Below are positions 22,279 through 25,663 of a stretch of 25,663 nucleotides of DNA, piece by piece (position 1 is the first letter of the stretch; each line of letters opens with the position of its first letter). The notes under the pieces are model-generated. The model had not been told where the DNA came from and did not search any database. It was given only the letters and a program-made list of their open reading frames with translations. This DNA comes from Elusimicrobiota bacterium (GTDB lineage: Bacteria; Elusimicrobiota; Elusimicrobia; Elusimicrobiales; UBA9959). Position numbers and translations under genes: made by a program. The stretch is taken from contig DMES01000003.1 in assembly GCA_003450815.1 (NCBI GenBank), positions 1 to 25,663 on the forward strand. The letters run 5' to 3'.

Positions 22279-22977
22279 ATGACCTATTTAAGGATTGTTG
22301 TTTTATCACTTTTGACAGCGGTAACTTCAGCTGCTCATGCCGAAGAAAGCACTGCAATCACGCAGTTGCCACAGCTGGATACAAAGCCTGTGGTGGAGGT
22401 CTCAACTCCGGCCATGCCCGAAGCAGCGAAGGGAGCTCCGATAAAGAATTTCGGTGTGGTAGTATGGAAAAACCCCGAACGCGGCGAGAAGGAAGGACTG
22501 GTCTTCAGGGGAGGACAGCCTGAAGGCCCGGAAGCATATAAATTTCTCGGTGAGTTGGGGGTTAAAACCATAATTAACCTACGCACCCTAAGGGATACCG
22601 ATCAAAACCTGTGCGCCGCTAACGGAATAGAGTGTCTGGACTACAGCGTCATCCCTGTTCCAGGAATTAAAATTCATTTCCATAGCAATTTTAAGCGGGC
22701 GTTTGCCAAGGCGGCGTCGGAGATGGAAGCGGGACGCAAGGTTTTTATCTACTGCCAGGGAGGTCGTCATCGCACCGGCGCACTGGTATCGGCGCTGACT
22801 ATAAGAAGCGTTGTTTGCGGCAAGTCATACGACAAAACAGAACTGCGCAATTACATGGAGAAAATGCTCAAGGATTTTGGATTTTATAACCTTTGCGGAA
22901 AGGCACTTAATTCATGGGCAAATGATATACGTGGATGGGCGAAGAATCCTGAAAAAAATAAGTGGATTTGCGAGTAA
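22279..22977 (+). CDS. Exported dual-specificity/tyrosine phosphatase-like protein
   Basis: This 232-residue protein has a signal peptide (cleavage near AHAE, about residue 21), a linker and a phosphatase domain. It shows FRGGQPEG (77-84), KTIINLRTLRD (96-106) and the active-site P-loop YCQGGRHRTG, with Cys159 and Arg165 in the Cys-x5-Arg arrangement. The usual histidine before the catalytic cysteine is a tyrosine. Members of this family remove phosphate from proteins, inositol phosphates or other phosphoesters. Export to the periplasm makes phosphoprotein signalling inside the cell unlikely. GAGG lies 6 nt before the ATG. Two further cysteines (180 and near the C terminus) could pair after export. 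Confidence 0.82.
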   Translation: MTYLRIVVLSLLTAVTSAAHAEESTAITQLPQLDTKPVVEVSTPAMPEAAKGAPIKNFGVVVWKNPERGEKEGLVFRGGQPEGPEAYKFLGELGVKTIINLRTLRDTDQNLCAANGIECLDYSVIPVPGIKIHFHSNFKRAFAKAASEMEAGRKVFIYCQGGRHRTGALVSALTIRSVVCGKSYDKTELRNYMEKMLKDFGFYNLCGKALNSWANDIRGWAKNPEKNKWICE

Positions 22978-22980
22978 CGT

Positions 22981-23010
22981 AGGACATAATACTGATTTGA
23001 AGTAAGTCCT
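22981..23010. repeat. Degraded copy of the GGACATAATACTGATTT palindromic repeat
   Basis: AGGACATAATACTGATTT is intact on the left. The right arm is decayed but keeps the terminal GTCCT, so the ends are still inverted (AGGAC and GTCCT). It follows the phosphatase-like gene directly. Confidence 0.65.
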
Positions 23011-23109
23011 TTACACAAGTTGCCTTGACATCCGTTATCCGGTTCCATATCCGGCGAATGTTTTCCCTCTGTCACTTTTTGCTCCCGCTATTTCCTCTAA
23101 CTGATACGA

Positions 23110-23133
23110 AAGGCCCGGATATTTACGGGCCTT
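23110..23133. terminator. Possible terminator hairpin
   Basis: A perfect 8-bp stem (AAGGCCCG with CGGGCCTT) and an 8-nt loop lie between the phosphatase-like and L,D-transpeptidase genes. The T-run is poor, so activity is uncertain. Confidence 0.4.
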
Positions 23134-23227
23134 CTGCTATGTCGTGGGGGACTTTAGGCCCATGGCAATACCGGTAGGGCACACTATACTATAAGTGCAG
23201 AGACTGTGAAATGATGCCTGTGAAAGC

Positions 23228-23779
23228 ATGAAAAAAACTATTTTGACCCTGCTGTTAGCGGCGCTGTCCACCATGGCCTATTCGCAGGAGTTTTTTGATT
23301 TGCCGAAATTTGATCCCTCCGATATCAAGATCGCAGACGTTCCGGTGTCCAGTGTCAGGATACCTGCGCGGGGCAACCGTATATTAGTGGAGAAAAGCAA
23401 ACACCTCCTGACAGTGTACTCCGAGGGAGCGGCGATACGGGTCTTTACGGTCGATTTGGGCTTTGGCGGGATGGGCAAGAAACTGCAGGAGGGGGATAAA
23501 CTTACCCCGGAAGGGATTTACAGGATAGATTTCCGCAATTCTAAAAGTCAGTTCTATCTGTCGCTTCATGTTACATATCCGAATAAAGATGACCTGGAGG
23601 CGGCCAAGAAAGCCGGGGTTCACCCAGGCGGGCAGATCTATATTCATGGTTATGGAGATAAAACCACCTATGTCAAGCGCAGAGACTGGACCTATGGTTG
23701 TATAGCGCTTACAAATAGTGATATGGAAGAACTTTGGAATCTGGTCCCTAACGGCATCGTATTAGAAATACGTCAATAG
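23228..23779 (+). CDS. Exported L,D-transpeptidase (YkuD domain)
   Basis: This 183-residue protein has a signal peptide (MKKTILTLLLAALSTMAYS) and a YkuD domain covering most of the mature part. It begins ILVEKSKHLLTVYSEG (52-67) and holds TPEGIYRI (93-100) and the catalytic motif IYIHGYG with His140, then DWTYGCIALTN with nucleophile Cys158. These periplasmic enzymes make 3-3 peptidoglycan cross-links or attach proteins to peptidoglycan. The usual Ser-x-Gly-Cys-Ile-Arg is Thr-Tyr-Gly-Cys-Ile-Ala here, common in the YafK-like branch. The segment after the signal peptide (FFDLPKFDPSDI then PVSSVRI) resembles that of the exported protein at 19731-20492. The start has no strong ribosome site; TATACT and TATAAG lie about 30-40 nt upstream. 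Confidence 0.87.
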   Translation: MKKTILTLLLAALSTMAYSQEFFDLPKFDPSDIKIADVPVSSVRIPARGNRILVEKSKHLLTVYSEGAAIRVFTVDLGFGGMGKKLQEGDKLTPEGIYRIDFRNSKSQFYLSLHVTYPNKDDLEAAKKAGVHPGGQIYIHGYGDKTTYVKRRDWTYGCIALTNSDMEELWNLVPNGIVLEIRQ

Positions 23780-23793
23780 GCCTCATAATTCCT

Positions 23794-23830
23794 GGAACAT
23801 AATACTGATTTAAAAAAGGTATTGTGTCCC
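23794..23830. repeat. Imperfect copy of the palindromic repeat
   Basis: GGAACATAATACTGATTTAAA on the left and GGTATTGTGTCCC on the right form a decayed version of the 52-bp palindrome. It lies 15 nt after the L,D-transpeptidase stop. Confidence 0.7.
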
Positions 23831-23925
23831 GAATGGCTCTAAAGAAAGATGAAAAACCTAAGAATTGCCGGCAGGGTCTTAAGTCAGCACCATTTTATTG
23901 CGTCCCCGGATAGCCGGCCGCATTT
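23831..23925. other. Short spacer with repeat debris
   Basis: No gene was seen. CTTAAGTCAGCACCATT (23878-23894) matches 14 of 17 bases of CTTAAGTTAGTGCCATT (24753-24769) at the end of the transposase remnant, in direct orientation. GCGTCCCCGGA (23900-23910) resembles one end of the palindromic repeat. These look like debris of mobile elements. Confidence 0.45.
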
Positions 23926-24177
23926 TTAAAACCGCCGTTCTATCTCCTTGGCTGTCTGCTTCACCATAGGGCTACCAGAGTTCTTCGCGGACAAAATCAC
24001 GAACATAGCCTCCCGAGCCGCCACTGACAAATCACTTCTTCCCCTTGAGGTAGACCGCGCTTCCTGCAACACTCGCTCCGCCTGTTTTAACGCTACCAGG
24101 TTCGGATAAGCCAGAACGGCTATCTTATGGAATTGGTTAAACCCACTGTCAACCCTGCCTGGCTGGCGGAGAAGCAA
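23926..24177 (-). pseudogene. Gene fragment cut by the IS4-type remnant (uncertain)
   Basis: This minus-strand frame ends in a protein-like helical, charged stretch (KQAERVLQEARST, DLSVAAREAMFVILSAKN, then GSPMVKQTAKEIERRF). Its first codons overlap the transposase remnant, so the original 5' part may have been lost at a junction near 24127. I do not recognise the family. It could also be a chance frame. Confidence 0.3.
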
Positions 24178-24757
24178 TGGAAAGCAATGCCGGACAAGAT
24201 GACCGTTCGGGAGATAACAGTAGTCGTGGGAATAAAAGGCTTCAGAACGCAGAATATCACAATAGCGACCACGCTGACTGACCCCATCGCTTTTCCCGCG
24301 TATGCATTTGCTGACTTGTATTTGAAGCGTTGGAGGGTGGAACTTTACATCAGGGATATAAAAACCACTATGGGCATGGACGTCCTCAGATGCAAAACCC
24401 CAAAAATAGTCGTCAAGGAATTGTGGATGCGCGTCATAGCCTACAACCTTATTCGTGCCGTTATGCTGGAATCGACTATTTCACACGGGCAGCGTCGGCA
24501 CGGTTGAGCTTTAAAGGGACAACAGCTACTTTGCGGCAATGGGCGCCGGTTTTATCGTGCCCCGGCTTTGATAAAAACCGCCGGCTTGTCCTGTATGGGG
24601 TGATGCTCGATTGTATTGCACGCGATATGGTTCCTCTACGACCGAACAGAACTGAACATCGGGCAAAAAGCGGCGACCGAAAGGCTATCAATTGCTCAAT
24701 AAACCGCGTAAATTGTTCCACGAGATACTGCACAAGAGTAGATATGTGAAGCCTTAA
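24127..24757 (+). pseudogene. Decayed IS4-family transposase, 5'-truncated with two frameshifts
   Basis: The remnant keeps the C-terminal half of a DDE transposase. It has ITVVVGIKGFRTQ, then the IS4 signature Y-x2-R-x3-E-x6-K within YLKRWRVELYIRDIK, then MGMDVLRCKTP and AYNLIRAVMLES. Near 24487-24490 the frame breaks; the product continues in another frame as ARLSFKGTTATLRQWAP and LDCIARDMVPLRP. Near 24665-24669 it breaks again at an A-run and ends in KKRRPKGYQLLNKPRKLF, with a stop at 24755-24757. Each break fits loss of one base. The N-terminal half with the first catalytic aspartates is missing, so the element cannot move itself. Confidence 0.85.
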
Positions 24758-24805
24758 GTTAGTGCCATTCGTCGCTGTCCTCTATTTTACTAGCACTAGT
24801 TTCTT

Positions 24806-24847
24806 CTGATAAAAACCTGGCCGCCGGTGGAAACCCACACCGGCGGC
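24806..24847 (-). terminator. Terminator of the four-cysteine exported protein gene
   Basis: A perfect 10-bp GC-rich stem (24820-24829 with 24838-24847, GCCGCCGGTG/CACCGGCGGC) is followed on the minus strand by CAGGTTTTTATC. It lies about 80 nt beyond the stop codon. The rest of 24758-24925 shows no gene. Confidence 0.75.
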
Positions 24848-24925
24848 TAACCCAGCCTGAAGCGGCTGTCATGGACAGAACCTGTTTCGTATCTCTTTTA
24901 AACTGACCGTTGCCGGTTTTGACGG

Positions 24926-25585
24926 CTATTTATTTCCGGCGCATTTCGCTGCAATCAGAGTCTTTAATTCATTCGCTGTCAGTGATGTAACACAATGAAG
25001 GGAGAGCGAATTATACCGATCGGAATCATGCTTGAAACTGAACCCACAAAGATTTGTGTTCCCATCGTCCGGTTTTTTAGATACAACAGAAAGAGAACCA
25101 AGGCTCACATAAGCCTGTGTCGTAGGAGAGCACTGAACGGTTGCATTGGGGTTTGAAAATATATAGAGACTATCTGGCTTCGAACTCGGTGACGATGCTA
25201 TCGATACATTTTTTATTCCAAAGGTTCCGTTTGTCCCAGTTCGCCCAAACACTCCGGCTTTGTCCAGTGAGGAATGCCAATGTGGTAACGAAGGGGTTGG
25301 TATCCAGCTGGAACCGTTAGTCACAGTCAGTTTAGAAGACTGAAGGTTATAAGAGATGGCTACACCGGACACTGCCTGCCCATCCTTGGTGGTGACTTTG
25401 TAGAAAATATCGTCAAACATGAATCCCCCGGTGTCAGCCTTTTTCGTGATTCCATCAGGAATCGGTGTCGCAAACTTGGATGATTCTTTAAAGGAAACCG
25501 CCTTAACTGCCAAGTCACTGAACTCAGCCGCATACATTGTACCTGGCATCGCAATCAAAACAAAAGCCAGCATTATTTTTTTCAT
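24926..25585 (-). CDS. Exported four-cysteine protein of unknown function
   Basis: This 219-residue protein has a clear signal peptide (MKKIMLAFVLIAMPGTMYA) and a mature part rich in Ser, Thr, Asn and Gly, suggesting a beta-rich extracytoplasmic fold. A segment like DIFYKVTTKDGQAVSGVAISYN resembles a small beta-sandwich repeat but I cannot assign it. Four cysteines (in VQCSP, NLCGF, LHCVTS and AAKCAG) could form two disulfides. GGGAGG lies upstream: 11 nt before the ATG used here and 5 nt before an in-frame TTG at 25591, so the start is not settled. It ends the window's cluster of exported proteins and has its own terminator. Confidence 0.75.
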   Translation of the reverse strand: MKKIMLAFVLIAMPGTMYAAEFSDLAVKAVSFKESSKFATPIPDGITKKADTGGFMFDDIFYKVTTKDGQAVSGVAISYNLQSSKLTVTNGSSWIPTPSLPHWHSSLDKAGVFGRTGTNGTFGIKNVSIASSPSSKPDSLYIFSNPNATVQCSPTTQAYVSLGSLSVVSKKPDDGNTNLCGFSFKHDSDRYNSLSLHCVTSLTANELKTLIAAKCAGNK

Positions 25586-25663
25586 AAACAACTTTTCCTC
25601 CCGTGTTAAGTATCTTACTACTATTGCGGAAGCGCTGTATTTAGGGGCCGCTGAAAAAGTATT

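Noticed and set aside
22960..23230. tRNA or small RNA gene in the spacer after the phosphatase-like gene
   Set aside because: Only a short hairpin and a decayed palindrome are visible; no cloverleaf or conserved tRNA sequence was found.

Overview
This 25.7 kb window is compact bacterial DNA of roughly balanced base composition. Many products carry signal peptides and there is a SanA-type envelope protein, which suggests a diderm bacterium. The pairing of purine-hydroxylase-type molybdoenzymes with families of short repeats and small exported proteins resembles uncultivated groundwater lineages such as Elusimicrobiota. That placement is a low-confidence inference, because no taxonomic marker was tested.

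Layout. (1) 31-731, + strand: a flavin-reductase-like protein overlapped by a rubredoxin, the two halves of a 'high-molecular-weight rubredoxin' module. (2) 786-3093: a membrane glycosyltransferase (- strand) and an exported rhodanese (+ strand), with strong hairpin terminators on either side. (3) 3161-16994, - strand: a long co-directional run. In transcription order it is an exported tocopherol-cyclase-like protein, a MocA-like nucleotidyltransferase, an ArsB/NhaD/SLC13-type permease, a SanA/YdcF protein, XdhC, two complete three-subunit xanthine-dehydrogenase-family enzymes in mirror-image gene order (L-S-M then M-S-L), and a glutamine synthetase with its own promoter. MocA would make the cytosine-dinucleotide form of the molybdenum cofactor, XdhC would handle and sulfurate it, and the two hydroxylases would use it. 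Ammonia released from an N-heterocyclic substrate could be captured by glutamine synthetase (inference). (4) 17148-19565: a small membrane protein (+) and glutaminyl-tRNA synthetase (-), the latter probably leaderless. (5) 19600-25663: an accessory-looking stretch of exported proteins (a tandem-duplicated protein, an alpha/beta hydrolase, a dual-specificity-type phosphatase, an L,D-transpeptidase and a four-cysteine protein), scattered with palindromic REP/MITE-like elements and a decayed IS4-type transposase.

The most unusual signal is a set of heptanucleotide tandem repeats of several unrelated sequences (ACTTGTG, GGTAGAG, AGCCTTC and CAATCTT types). They sit in spacers and also inside coding frames of the molybdenum operon. 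In MocA they make up a block of about 42 codons, and the coding arrays lie in the orientation or variant that avoids stop codons. Because 7 is not a multiple of 3, loss or gain of one unit would shift the frame, so these could be hypervariable or contingency sites. No tRNA, rRNA or CRISPR array was seen.
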